A stretch of 64,000 bases of DNA from an uncultured Streptococcus sp. (GTDB taxonomy: Bacteria; Bacillota; Bacilli; Lactobacillales; Streptococcaceae), in contig CAKQDX010000001.1 of assembly GCA_934229725.1 (NCBI GenBank), positions 248,001 through 312,000 on the forward strand, given 5' to 3'. Shown in pieces: positions 7,740 to 15,642 of this stretch. The position numbers were made by a program, and so were the translations under genes. Below the pieces are notes generated by a model that was not told where the DNA came from, ran no database searches, and saw only the letters and a list, made by a program, of their open reading frames with translations. Numbering within the stretch: position 1 is the first letter of the stretch; each line of letters opens with the position of its first letter.

Positions 7740-7955
7740 TTAATGTGCTAGATAGTCTTCCCAAATATGATCAAATTGACCTAGATTGAAAGAGAAACTA
7801 GCCTGATCTTCCAAGTAGCGACTCACCTCTTCAAAGTCATCAGTATGTTTAGGAAAGGTTGAATCGTCAAAGGCCAAGTCAGCTAAAATAGCTACTGGTT
7901 CATTGGATTTAGGGTTGCGTTGCGTCATCAGCCAAGTATAAAAAGATTTTCTCAT
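7740..7955 (-). CDS. YozE family small protein (UPF0346)
   Basis: A 71-residue acidic cytoplasmic protein with the family signature SFYTWLMTQR near the N-terminus, FPKHTDDFEEVSRYLE in the middle and FDHIWEDYL at the end. YozE proteins are small helical proteins conserved in Firmicutes with no established biochemical role. The gene lies eight bases after the cvfB stop and has a TAGGAGAAGGT ribosome binding site overlapping that stop, so it is translated from the cvfB transcript. Confidence 0.9.
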   Translation of the reverse strand: MRKSFYTWLMTQRNPKSNEPVAILADLAFDDSTFPKHTDDFEEVSRYLEDQASFSFNLGQFDHIWEDYLAH

Positions 7956-7963
7956 ACCTTCTC

Positions 7964-8821
7964 CTAACTGATTAATTCGGTTCCGAACTGATCTTGTTTG
8001 ATTTTTTTAGCCTTCATCAAACCACCCAAGGCCTTTTTAAATTGCCCTTTTGAAATACCAAAGGTTGCCTTTATATCTGCTGGTGATGATTTATCGTTCA
8101 GAGTCATAAAACCACCATTGCTTTCTAGGTAGGTCAAAATCATTTGAGCATCATTTTCAAGCATCTCAAAAGAACGTGGTTTCAAAGACAAATTCAAGGT
8201 ACGATCGACCTCACGAAAACCAATCACTCGGGCTTCAAGGACTTGACCCAAGCGTGGCTCAACATAACGTTCTGACGGATGGATGAAGCCAAGCATGTTA
8301 TTTTCTGGTAGGTAAACAAAGGTTCCTGAGAGCTTGAGACGATAGGCGATAGCTGGCCATTTTTGATTTTGCATATTGTCATAGGCAGGCCCAGCCATAC
8401 GTTGAAAGACTTCAGGTTCAGCAGGAAGCCCCCAAATACGGTCTTTTTTATCAACGTCTAGTTTGATGTAGAGTTTATCACCCTTCTTAGGCCAAAGATC
8501 TTTGAGTTCCGGCAGCACATCAAGAGAGACGACAATTTCCTTATCTGGGATTCCTACATCCACAAAGGCACCTAAATCCTTACGAACCTCAGTGACTTCT
8601 CCCCAATCATAAGAATCACGAGTTGCCTTAATTTCCTTTTGTGTCAAACGTGATTTCTGCTTGCTGTCAGTGTAGGCAAAGCCTGTTACCATGTCACCAA
8701 TCGCATGATTTCCTTCATTTTTAGCCAAAGCAAAGGTCACGCCATCCTTTTGGACAAAGTAAAAGCGATCATTTTCATCAGTTACTAAGGCAGTAATGAT
8801 GGTTCCAAGTAGTGTATTCAT
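7964..8821 (-). CDS. cvfB: S1-domain RNA-binding protein CvfB
   Basis: Homologue of CvfB/YitL: S1-type OB-fold domains plus a C-terminal winged helix, reported to bind RNA and to affect virulence gene expression in staphylococci. The 285 residues from ATG 8821 begin MNTLLGTIITALVTDEND. S1-like strands are visible at TEVRKDLGAFVDVG and at LGQVLEARVIGFREVDRTLNLSLKPR; the C-terminus SKGQFKKALGGLMKAKKIKQ is the winged helix. An in-frame TTG at 8833 is not used because GAGGAAAAAT lies between it and the ATG. A large hairpin (8838-8892) ends right before the ribosome binding site. The YozE gene follows in the same transcript. Confidence 0.88.
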   Translation of the reverse strand: MNTLLGTIITALVTDENDRFYFVQKDGVTFALAKNEGNHAIGDMVTGFAYTDSKQKSRLTQKEIKATRDSYDWGEVTEVRKDLGAFVDVGIPDKEIVVSLDVLPELKDLWPKKGDKLYIKLDVDKKDRIWGLPAEPEVFQRMAGPAYDNMQNQKWPAIAYRLKLSGTFVYLPENNMLGFIHPSERYVEPRLGQVLEARVIGFREVDRTLNLSLKPRSFEMLENDAQMILTYLESNGGFMTLNDKSSPADIKATFGISKGQFKKALGGLMKAKKIKQDQFGTELIS

Positions 8822-8837
8822 ATTTTTCCTCAAAAAG

Positions 8838-8892
8838 AGAGTCGGACAAGGAAGCTAACATAGTCCATGCTTTTTTGCTTCTGTCCCACTCT
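8838..8892 (-). terminator. Large hairpin between frr and cvfB, terminator-like
   Basis: Minus-strand arms AGAGTGGGACAGAAGC and GCTTCCTTGTCCGACTCT pair with two bulged bases around a 21-base loop; CTTTTT follows and runs into the cvfB ribosome binding site GAGG. The GTGGGACAGAA sequence is typical of streptococcal intergenic hairpins. It may end the pyrH-frr transcript or act as an attenuator for cvfB. Confidence 0.7.
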
Positions 8893-8909
8893 CCTTATTT
8901 TTCTATTGA

Positions 8910-9467
8910 TTAAACAGTAAGGAGTTCTTTTTCCTTTTCTGCTGTCATGCTGTCGATTTTCTTAACAGCATCGTCTGTTGCTTTTTGGATATCCTTTTCA
9001 AGACCTTTCAATTGGTCTTCTGTGATTTCCTTGTCTTTTTCTTGCTTTTTAGCTTCATCCATAGCATCACGACGGATGTTACGGATAGCGATTTTAGCAT
9101 TTTCACCAACTTTTTTAACTTCTTTAGCTAATTCCTTACGAGTTTCTTCTGTAAGTGCTGGGATAACCAAGCGCACAACAGAACCGTCGTTTGCTGGGTT
9201 GATACCAAGGTCAGATTCGTTGATGGCACGTTCGATATCAGCGATTGAACCTTTATCAAATGGTGAAATCAAAAGAACACGTGCTTCAGGAACAGTGATT
9301 GAAGCCAATTGATTAAGAGGCGTTGGGGCACCATAATATTCGACTGTGATGCGGTCAAGAAGTGACGCATTGGCACGACCTGCACGGATTGAACCAAATT
9401 CGCGAGCCAATGACTCATGTGAGTGGGCGAAACGTTCTTTAGCTTTTTCAATAATTGCGTTTGACAT
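8910..9467 (-). CDS. frr: Ribosome recycling factor
   Basis: Splits post-termination ribosomes together with EF-G. The 185-residue length is standard. The sequence has the RRF landmarks: SIRAGRANASLLDRI near residue 27-41, the YYGAPTPLNQLASI segment around 45-58, VRLVIPALTEETRKEL and the final coiled helix. The ATG follows AAGAGAGAAATT and is 14 bases after the pyrH stop, so pyrH and frr form one operon, as in most Firmicutes. The hairpin at 8838-8892 ends the unit. Confidence 0.97.
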   Translation of the reverse strand: MSNAIIEKAKERFAHSHESLAREFGSIRAGRANASLLDRITVEYYGAPTPLNQLASITVPEARVLLISPFDKGSIADIERAINESDLGINPANDGSVVRLVIPALTEETRKELAKEVKKVGENAKIAIRNIRRDAMDEAKKQEKDKEITEDQLKGLEKDIQKATDDAVKKIDSMTAEKEKELLTV

Positions 9468-9481
9468 AATTTCTCTCTTTC

Positions 9482-10219
9482 TTACTTGTGTGCGTCTGCT
9501 TTATTTGAAACGGTAGTTCCGATGTGTTCACCTAGAATAACACGTTTAATATTACCTGGTTCATTCATGTTGAAGACTACGAGGTCAATGTCGTTATCCA
9601 TTGACAAGGTAGAGGCTGTTGCGTCCATGATTTTAAGACCACGTTTGATAACTTCCACATGGGTCAATTCGTCAAATTTAACCGCATCAGCATTCTTACG
9701 TGGGTCATCATTGTAGACACCATCCACACCATTTTTCGCCATAAGAATAGCGTCAGCCTCAATTTCAGCGGCACGGAGGGCTGCTGTGGTATCAGTTGAG
9801 AAGTATGGAGAACCGATACCTGCTGCGAAGATAACGATACGTCCTTTTTCAAGGTGACGAAGGGCACGACCTCGGATATAGGGTTCAGCCACAGATTTCA
9901 TATCAATAGCCGTTTGAACACGTGTGTCAACACCAAGTTGTTTCAAACTGTCTGCCATAACAAGGGCATTCATAACTGTTCCAAGCATTCCCGTATAGTC
10001 CGCTTGAACACGATCCATTCCTGCTTCGGCTGCAGGTTCGCCACGCCAAAGGTTACCACCACCGATAACCAAGGCGATTTGAACACCTGATTCTGCGACT
10101 TCTGCTATTTCTTTAGCCATTGTTTGTACGGTTGGAAGATCAATCCCAACACCACGTTCACCAGCCAAAGCTTCACCTGAAAGTTTAATGAGGACACGTT
10201 TGTATTTTGGTTCTACCAT
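9482..10219 (-). CDS. pyrH: UMP kinase
   Basis: Phosphorylates UMP to UDP; hexameric amino-acid-kinase fold enzyme allosterically regulated by GTP and UTP. 245 residues with the N-terminal RVLIKLSGEALAG, the GGGNLWRG loop, and the C-terminal DATASTLSMDNDIDLVVFNM block that are diagnostic. The ATG follows AGGGAGAAATC. The promoter at 10399-10427 gives a leader of about 170 bases with a nested stem-loop (10294-10354). The usual upstream rplK-rplA genes of some streptococci are absent here; the relRS genes lie upstream instead, in the same direction but with a separate promoter. Confidence 0.97.
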   Translation of the reverse strand: MVEPKYKRVLIKLSGEALAGERGVGIDLPTVQTMAKEIAEVAESGVQIALVIGGGNLWRGEPAAEAGMDRVQADYTGMLGTVMNALVMADSLKQLGVDTRVQTAIDMKSVAEPYIRGRALRHLEKGRIVIFAAGIGSPYFSTDTTAALRAAEIEADAILMAKNGVDGVYNDDPRKNADAVKFDELTHVEVIKRGLKIMDATASTLSMDNDIDLVVFNMNEPGNIKRVILGEHIGTTVSNKADAHK

Positions 10220-10293
10220 GATTTCTCCCTATTAACTATGTTGTTTTTCTGATTGTATTCTTGGCTCAGATTTATCATTCCTAATCCGTAAAT

Positions 10294-10354
10294 GACCATC
10301 TTTTTAAGAAGGGAATTGAGCTCTTACAAGCTCTTTCCAGATTGACAAATGGTC
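10294..10354 (-). promoter_or_regulatory. Structured 5' leader of pyrH, unassigned
   Basis: In the predicted transcript GACCAT pairs with ATGGTC (10294-10299 with 10349-10354), enclosing GGAA/TTCC (10312-10315 with 10335-10338) and GAGCT/AGCTC (10318-10322 with 10329-10333). I see no PyrR-binding consensus. This could be a cis-regulatory RNA, or simply a stable leader. Confidence 0.4.
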
Positions 10355-10398
10355 TCTTTATGACAAAGCGAACACTAAATCTTCATCCTTACTATTTT

Positions 10399-10427
10399 AT
10401 CATAAATTAGGGTTTTCACCTAGTCAA
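10399..10427 (-). promoter_or_regulatory. pyrH-frr promoter
   Basis: Minus-strand TTGACT (10422-10427), 17-base spacer, TATGAT (10399-10404). It lies just downstream of the relS stop. Confidence 0.7.
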
Positions 10428-10443
10428 ATATTTTAAAATATCC

Positions 10444-11667
10444 TTACAAGATGACTGTAAAAGTGATGGTGTCATCTTTGTAGGAGGCAAAGAGACGCCC
10501 TTTAAATAATTTGACCATACTTTGAGCCATGGATAGACCTATACCAAACCCTTTATTTTCCTTGTTATTATGGGATTCTTCGATACGATAGAAACGTTCA
10601 AAAAACTTACTATAATCGACTGCCTTACCATCCTTATAGGTATTTGACACTTCCAGACGAGCCCGTTTACGAGTTCTTCCAACTTGACGAAGCCTTACCG
10701 TAACCGTCCCTTCTGGGTCACAATACTTGTTTGCATTGTCAACCAGTAGGGTTACAAGTTCAAAGAGAGATTTTTCCTCTGCCTTAACATGGATGTCGGG
10801 AGAAATATCCATAAGGAAGGATTTCCCGTCACGAACAACTGGTCCCTTAAAGTCCTCTGCTGCATCCTCAGTAACATACGAAAAATCCACATCTTGAAGA
10901 ACGATATCAGGATGCTCCTCAAGCCGAGATAAGGCCACAAGCGAATTGATTAGAGTGGTCAATCGTGCCACCTGGTCATTAGTAGACTTGGTCCATTCGT
11001 TTTCCCCAGTCATGAGTTCCTGTAGCTCCGTGTTGGCAGAAATAATGGCCAATGGGGTCTTCAATTCATGACCTGCATTTGTGATAAAACGCCGTTGCTT
11101 TTCATAGTTTCGAATGAAGGGGCGAATGACGATTCCAGACAAAGCACTGACAATAACGACAAAAAAGATGAAGCCAAACAGTGATAAAAGGATACAAAGA
11201 CTCATTAAAGCTTGGGAAGAATTATAATAAGAAGACGTGTCCAAAAAGACTACCAAAACCTTATTTTTACTGACCTTACTTACTTGATAGCTAAGATTGA
11301 TATTTTTTTCTCGAATCGTGCCTAGATTATTGGTCAAACGGCTAACTGTCAGGGCATAGCTAGCCGCTTCCTCGTCGTTTATTAGGGCAGTATGGCTGGT
11401 ATCCTGGCTAACAACCTTATCACCCGATAAAGTCACGCTGAAAAATCGAAAACTGTCTGAGGGAATCTCACGTCCTTGATTGGTCTCAATTTTTGTGGTT
11501 TTCCCAAAGCTACCATTATTTTCCGAAAGGGTGTTGAGTACCTTACTAATTTCCTGCTCCGTCTGAAAAGACCTCACGGTATTGATGATTCCCACCATAA
11601 AGACCAAGATAAAGAGGATGGCCAAAGAAGCAATTGTAATAAATTGCAGTCGTAATCGTCTAAACAT
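10444..11667 (-). CDS. relS: Sensor histidine kinase RelS
   Basis: 407-residue membrane kinase: membrane helix at about 8-30, an extracytoplasmic sensor of ~120 residues, a second helix at about 155-180, then the H-box FITNAGHELKTPLA with the phosphoacceptor His200, and the ATPase domain with NANKY (N-box) and GFGIGLSMAQ (G-box). No clear HAMP domain is seen between helix and H-box. It is three bases after relR and belongs to the relP-relR-relS operon, known from S. mutans, where RelRS is linked to regulation of the small alarmone synthetase. The start ATG follows GAGGAGTAGGCT. The ligand is unknown. The relP linkage supports the name, but orthology rests on gene order and general similarity. 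Confidence 0.85.
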   Translation of the reverse strand: MFRRLRLQFITIASLAILFILVFMVGIINTVRSFQTEQEISKVLNTLSENNGSFGKTTKIETNQGREIPSDSFRFFSVTLSGDKVVSQDTSHTALINDEEAASYALTVSRLTNNLGTIREKNINLSYQVSKVSKNKVLVVFLDTSSYYNSSQALMSLCILLSLFGFIFFVVIVSALSGIVIRPFIRNYEKQRRFITNAGHELKTPLAIISANTELQELMTGENEWTKSTNDQVARLTTLINSLVALSRLEEHPDIVLQDVDFSYVTEDAAEDFKGPVVRDGKSFLMDISPDIHVKAEEKSLFELVTLLVDNANKYCDPEGTVTVRLRQVGRTRKRARLEVSNTYKDGKAVDYSKFFERFYRIEESHNNKENKGFGIGLSMAQSMVKLFKGRLFASYKDDTITFTVIL

Positions 11668-11670
11668 AGC

Positions 11671-12357
11671 CTACTCCTCTCTCATTAGCTCAAGACAAAA
11701 GTCGCCACCCTTTTCACCCAAAATGCTAATATCAGCCTTAATAGCTTGCAATTTCTGGCGCAGATAGGAAATGTAAACCCAGACAATTGATTCATCAACG
11801 TCATCTTCATCGGCCCAGATGGTTTTAAAGAGGTGCTCAGTGCTTAACTTCTTGGTAGGATTATGCATGAAATAAGCCATTAACTTGGTCTCACGACTTG
11901 AAAGGCGAATACTATTGCCAGCCACTAACTCTTGATCCTCTTGGTCCAAACAAACCGAGCCAAGCGTCAAAACTTTTGCAGTAAATGTCTCACTAAAACG
12001 GCGCTCCAATGAACGCAAACGAGCCAAAAGTTCCTTTAGGGACATGGGCTTGGTCAAGTAGTCATCCGCACCAGCATCAAGTCCCGTCACACGGTCATCA
12101 ATTTCAGCCATGGCCGTCAACATGATGACATGCGTGGTATTCCCGGTCGAGCGAATTTCTCTTAGGGCTTCAATACCTGTTTTGATGGGCATCATGATAT
12201 CCATAATCATCACTTGATAGGCATTCTGGGCAGCTAAATCCACTGCTTCTTGCCCATTAAAGGCCTGATCCACTTCGTACCCCTGATGTTCAAGAGCTGC
12301 TTTATAAACCCGAGAAAGAGCTTCCTCATCCTCTGCTAATAGAATTTTCAGAGCCAT
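11671..12357 (-). CDS. relR: Response regulator RelR (OmpR family)
   Basis: 228 residues. The receiver domain (1-118) has acidic residues ED at 10-11, the phosphorylation site Asp53 in VMIMDIMMP, Thr and Lys of the switch in MLTAMAE and LTKPMSL. The C-terminal winged-helix DNA-binding domain (about 128-225) ends with VWVYISYLRQKL. The ATG overlaps the relP stop in TAAGATG and has AAGGAGGGG upstream, so it is coupled to relP. Its DNA target is not visible from the sequence alone; autoregulation of the relP promoter is a natural guess. Confidence 0.88.
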   Translation of the reverse strand: MALKILLAEDEEALSRVYKAALEHQGYEVDQAFNGQEAVDLAAQNAYQVMIMDIMMPIKTGIEALREIRSTGNTTHVIMLTAMAEIDDRVTGLDAGADDYLTKPMSLKELLARLRSLERRFSETFTAKVLTLGSVCLDQEDQELVAGNSIRLSSRETKLMAYFMHNPTKKLSTEHLFKTIWADEDDVDESIVWVYISYLRQKLQAIKADISILGEKGGDFCLELMREE

Positions 12358-12358
12358 C

Positions 12359-12982
12359 TTAGTCCCCTCCTTCTTGAATTAAGTTACGAATGGTCTGCAT
12401 GGTCAAATCACATGAAGCCAATTCATCTGCACAACGCTTAAGCTCACGGGTAATCATTTCAGGATTCTTAATGTCATGCTTGTACTTCATCTGATGTTCC
12501 AAACTGGCCCAGGAATCCTGAGCGATGGTCCGAAGCTGAACCTCCACAAAATAAGTACCTTTCTCGTTTCCCAGCACATCTGGAAAGTCTGTTTCTATTG
12601 CCAAAATGAGGTGATAAGAACGATAGCCGTTAGGCTTGGCATTTGAAATATAATCCTTCTCATTGTGGACCGTGACACCAGGAATAGCCTTGATCACCTC
12701 AATGGTCTTGTAAATATCATCAACAAAGCCACAAACGATACGGATTCCAATACTGTCACGAATTTCCTTGAGGGCAGACTGGCTAGTCTCAGGCAAATTC
12801 TTCCTACGACACTTTTCACGCATGGAGTCACTTTCCTTAATCCGTGAAATAAAATGTTCATAGAGTTTAAAGCCTGTTTCTTTTTTGCTCGCAATATTAG
12901 CCGCAATAATAGGGTCAGTTATTTCTTGTAAAATTTTGGGGAGATACTGAGCATATTCCCCATAAATACTTGGAGTTGACAT
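12359..12982 (-). CDS. relP: Small alarmone synthetase RelP
   Basis: A 207-residue (p)ppGpp synthetase with only the synthetase domain: no N-terminal HD hydrolase and no TGS or ACT domain, unlike RelA. Signature segments include KLYEHFISRIKE, the core IRDSIGIRIVCGFVDDIY, the YHLILAIET and the catalytic EVQLRTIAQDSWASLEHQM. It transfers pyrophosphate from ATP to GDP or GTP. First gene of the relPRS operon; the TGCTATAAT promoter at 13010-13018 stands directly upstream and AGAGGAGG is the ribosome binding site. The adjacent rcrRPQ genes are a known functional partner in S. mutans, joining stress, alarmone and competence control; here an acetyltransferase gene lies between the two operons. Confidence 0.92.
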   Translation of the reverse strand: MSTPSIYGEYAQYLPKILQEITDPIIAANIASKKETGFKLYEHFISRIKESDSMREKCRRKNLPETSQSALKEIRDSIGIRIVCGFVDDIYKTIEVIKAIPGVTVHNEKDYISNAKPNGYRSYHLILAIETDFPDVLGNEKGTYFVEVQLRTIAQDSWASLEHQMKYKHDIKNPEMITRELKRCADELASCDLTMQTIRNLIQEGGD

Positions 12983-13009
12983 AAAAACCTCCTCTAATAG
13001 CGTTTCTTC

Positions 13010-13018
13010 ATTATAGCA
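13010..13018 (-). promoter_or_regulatory. relP promoter, extended -10
   Basis: Minus-strand TGCTATAAT, about 30 bases upstream of the relP ATG; no strong -35. Confidence 0.6.
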
Positions 13019-13072
13019 TAGATAGGCTTAAAAATAAGGAATGAGCCTGATAGACCTGGCATTGTGACTATG

Positions 13073-13097
13073 AAAAAAATCCGGCCAAAGCCAGATT
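13073..13097 (-). terminator. Rho-independent terminator after the acetyltransferase gene
   Basis: Minus-strand AATCTGGC, loop TTTG, GCCGGATT and a run of T. It separates the acetyltransferase from relPRS. Confidence 0.85.
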
Positions 13098-13130
13098 CAT
13101 TTTGCATCTCTAAGTTTTCATTCCACTTGA

Positions 13131-13754
13131 CTATTCTTCAAGAGATTTGACAAAAGGCCAGTTGCCTAGTTTGTGTTTCTCATAGGTCAAAACCTTGTAA
13201 CCACATAGCTTATAGCCATTCTTCTCATAAAAAGGTACATTATAGTCACGGTTTGTAATCAAGCCAAGACTACGACCTCCTGTGCTACGCACAAAGGGTT
13301 CAACACCTTCAAGCAAGAAGCGACTTCCGATTCCCTTTCTCTGAAAATCAGGAGTTACTGCCAACATCATCAGGTACCAGTCGTATTCTGCAGAATCTTC
13401 CAAATGTCTCTCGGATTCTTCGACGAAGTTAAAATATTTAAACAACTTGGTAATACTGATGAAGCGAAACAGCTTGGTCGCTCCATTTTGCAAATAGTTA
13501 AGCATGGAAACCGTCTGATGTTGCAAAATAGCTACCGCAACAATGCGACCATCCTGTTCGGCTACCAAACAAGAATCCATCTTTATTGCCAAACGCACTA
13601 ACATTTCCTGCAAGGCTAAGACAAATTCCTTATACTGCTCAGGTTTCTTTAAATTACTGGCAATCATTGAGAGATAGGGATAATCTTCAAAGGCATCTGC
13701 ACATACTTGTGCAACTTCCTGAACTTCATCTTGTCTTGCTTGACGATATTGCAT
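13131..13754 (-). CDS. GNAT family N-acetyltransferase
   Basis: 207 residues. The acetyl-CoA-binding motif A is MMLAVTPDFQRKGIGSRFL (Q/RxxGxG/A form) at about 133-151; motif B is FYEKNGY followed by KVLTYEK. The substrate cannot be predicted. It lies between rcrQ and relP with its own extended -10 (TGTTATACT, 13786-13794) and its own terminator, so it is probably a separate transcription unit. The ATG follows TTAGGAGACCCGTC. In S. mutans other genes occupy this spot, so this is a local insertion or replacement. Confidence 0.85.
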   Translation of the reverse strand: MQYRQARQDEVQEVAQVCADAFEDYPYLSMIASNLKKPEQYKEFVLALQEMLVRLAIKMDSCLVAEQDGRIVAVAILQHQTVSMLNYLQNGATKLFRFISITKLFKYFNFVEESERHLEDSAEYDWYLMMLAVTPDFQRKGIGSRFLLEGVEPFVRSTGGRSLGLITNRDYNVPFYEKNGYKLCGYKVLTYEKHKLGNWPFVKSLEE

Positions 13755-13792
13755 GACGGGTCTCCTAATCTATCTGTTTTTTCTCAGTATAA

Positions 13793-13827
13793 CATAAAAC
13801 GCACGACCTATAGTCATACGTTTTATG
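13793..13827. other. Hairpin between rcrQ and the acetyltransferase gene
   Basis: Inverted arms CATAAAACG (13793-13801) and CGTTTTATG (13819-13827), extended by wobble pairs inwards around CTATAG. There is no poly-T tract on the minus strand, and one arm abuts the -10 of the next gene, so an operator is as likely as a terminator. Confidence 0.5.
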
Positions 13828-13863
13828 AAAATTTGTTAAATATTATAATTTTGTAAGAAAATC

Positions 13864-15642
13864 CTAGGCGACTTCTTCTGTAAACTGGCTATTATAAAGA
13901 TCAGCGTAGAAACCATCTGCCGCCATAAGGTCAGCATGATTACCCTGTTCAATAATATTACCATCCTTCATCACAAGGATAAGGTCAGCATTTCGAATGG
14001 TTGACAAACGGTGGGCAATGACAAAGGAAGTACGACCTTCCATGAGTTTGTCCATGGCCTTCTGAATCAATTCTTCAGTACGTGTATCAACTGATGATGT
14101 TGCCTCGTCCAAGATAAGGAGAGGGGCATCCTTAAGAAGGGCACGGGCAATGGTCAAAAGCTGTTTCTGACCAACTGAAAGTGTAACCGAATCATCCAAA
14201 TAAGTATCATAACCCTTTGGAAGCGTGGTGATAAAGTGATGGACACCGACAGCCTTGGCCGCAGCAATGACTTGCTCGTCAGAAATATTTTCTTGGTTGT
14301 AAACCAAATTATCACGAATCGTTCCTTCAAAGAGCCAAGTATCTTGAAGCACCATAGAAAATTGATCATGAACAGTTTCACGTTTCATGTCGTTAGTATC
14401 CACACCGTCAATGGTGATACGACCTTGGTCGATGTTATAGAACTTCATAAGCAGGTTAACAATGGTCGTCTTACCAGCACCCGTTGGACCAACGATCGCA
14501 ATCTTTTGTCCAGGTTTTGCGACTGCTGAAAAATCATGAATGATTGTCTTTTCAGGCGTATACCCAAAGGAAACATGGTCAAAGACTACTTGACCTTTAG
14601 TATCTGTCAACTCAGCTGTCTTGGCTGACTCGTCATCCATATCTTTTTCTTCCAAAAATTCAAAGATACGCCCAATAGCTGCAGTGGCTGATTGGAGTTG
14701 TGTAATCCCTTGTGCAATTTGAGAAAGAGGTTGTGAGAAGATACGAACATAAGTCATGAAGGCAACGACGTCACCAATGGTTAGGCTACCATCAATAACC
14801 TTAATAGCTCCCACAAGGCAGACCATAACATAACCAAAGTTCCCAATGAAAATCATGAGTGGCATCATAATTCCAGAGATAAATTGAGACTGCCACATAG
14901 ACTTATAGAGTTTATCGTTGAGAGCCTTAAATGCCTTACTGCTTTCTTCAGTGGCATTGTAGCTGGTTACAACAGCTTGACCAGTGTAGATTTCTTCAAT
15001 GTAACCGTTGATGTTAGCCAGATTATCTTGTTGGCGTTTAAACAATGGTTGCGAGAAGCCCATGATAAAGCCTACCAGAACAAATCCTATCAAGACAGAA
15101 CCAATGGCGGTAACGGCCATACTGACATTCGAATAGAACATCATAATAATGGCTGCTACCAAGAGAACACTTGAAGTAATTAGGGTACCCAGTCCTTGAC
15201 TAAGCGATTGTCCCAAAAGGTCAACGTCATTGGTCACACGAGAGAGGGTATCCCCTTGAGAGTGACTATCAAAATAATTAAGAGGAACACTGTTAATTTT
15301 CTTTTGGATAGCAGTACGGAAACGTTGTGAAAAGCGTTGTGTAACCGTCGCAACCGTAAAGCTTTGCAAATAACCAACAATGGCTGAGATAGCGTAGAGA
15401 ATAGCCAAGGTTAAAGCAATGCTGCCCACCTTGTCTAAATCAATACCGGGAATAACTCCCATCTTAGTTGGTGTAATCCCATCAGTAATAAGATTGGTGA
15501 TTTCTTTTAATTTATCAGGTCCAATAACTGTAATGACCGCTGAAATAATAGCTCCAAAAATCGCTAGGACAAAGGGAATTTGGAAGCCTTTAATATAGGG
15601 TTTTAAGCGTTTATAGGACGATGTTTTTGGCTTATTTTCCAT
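13864..15642 (-). CDS. rcrQ: ABC exporter half-transporter RcrQ
   Basis: 592-residue fused membrane/ATPase subunit. Six membrane helices lie in residues 1-330; the nucleotide-binding domain has Walker A GPTGAGKTT, signature LSVGQKQLLTIA (S and V in place of the usual SGGQ), Walker B LLILDEATSSVD and the H-loop VIAHRLSTI. It overlaps rcrP by 11 bases and likely forms a heterodimer with it. In S. mutans RcrPQ affects competence and stress tolerance; the exported substrate is unknown. The deviating signature LSVGQ against LSGGQ in the partner indicates one degenerate ATP site. The ATG follows AAGGAGGAGTTAGAAA. Confidence 0.9.
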   Translation of the reverse strand: MENKPKTSSYKRLKPYIKGFQIPFVLAIFGAIISAVITVIGPDKLKEITNLITDGITPTKMGVIPGIDLDKVGSIALTLAILYAISAIVGYLQSFTVATVTQRFSQRFRTAIQKKINSVPLNYFDSHSQGDTLSRVTNDVDLLGQSLSQGLGTLITSSVLLVAAIIMMFYSNVSMAVTAIGSVLIGFVLVGFIMGFSQPLFKRQQDNLANINGYIEEIYTGQAVVTSYNATEESSKAFKALNDKLYKSMWQSQFISGIMMPLMIFIGNFGYVMVCLVGAIKVIDGSLTIGDVVAFMTYVRIFSQPLSQIAQGITQLQSATAAIGRIFEFLEEKDMDDESAKTAELTDTKGQVVFDHVSFGYTPEKTIIHDFSAVAKPGQKIAIVGPTGAGKTTIVNLLMKFYNIDQGRITIDGVDTNDMKRETVHDQFSMVLQDTWLFEGTIRDNLVYNQENISDEQVIAAAKAVGVHHFITTLPKGYDTYLDDSVTLSVGQKQLLTIARALLKDAPLLILDEATSSVDTRTEELIQKAMDKLMEGRTSFVIAHRLSTIRNADLILVMKDGNIIEQGNHADLMAADGFYADLYNSQFTEEVA

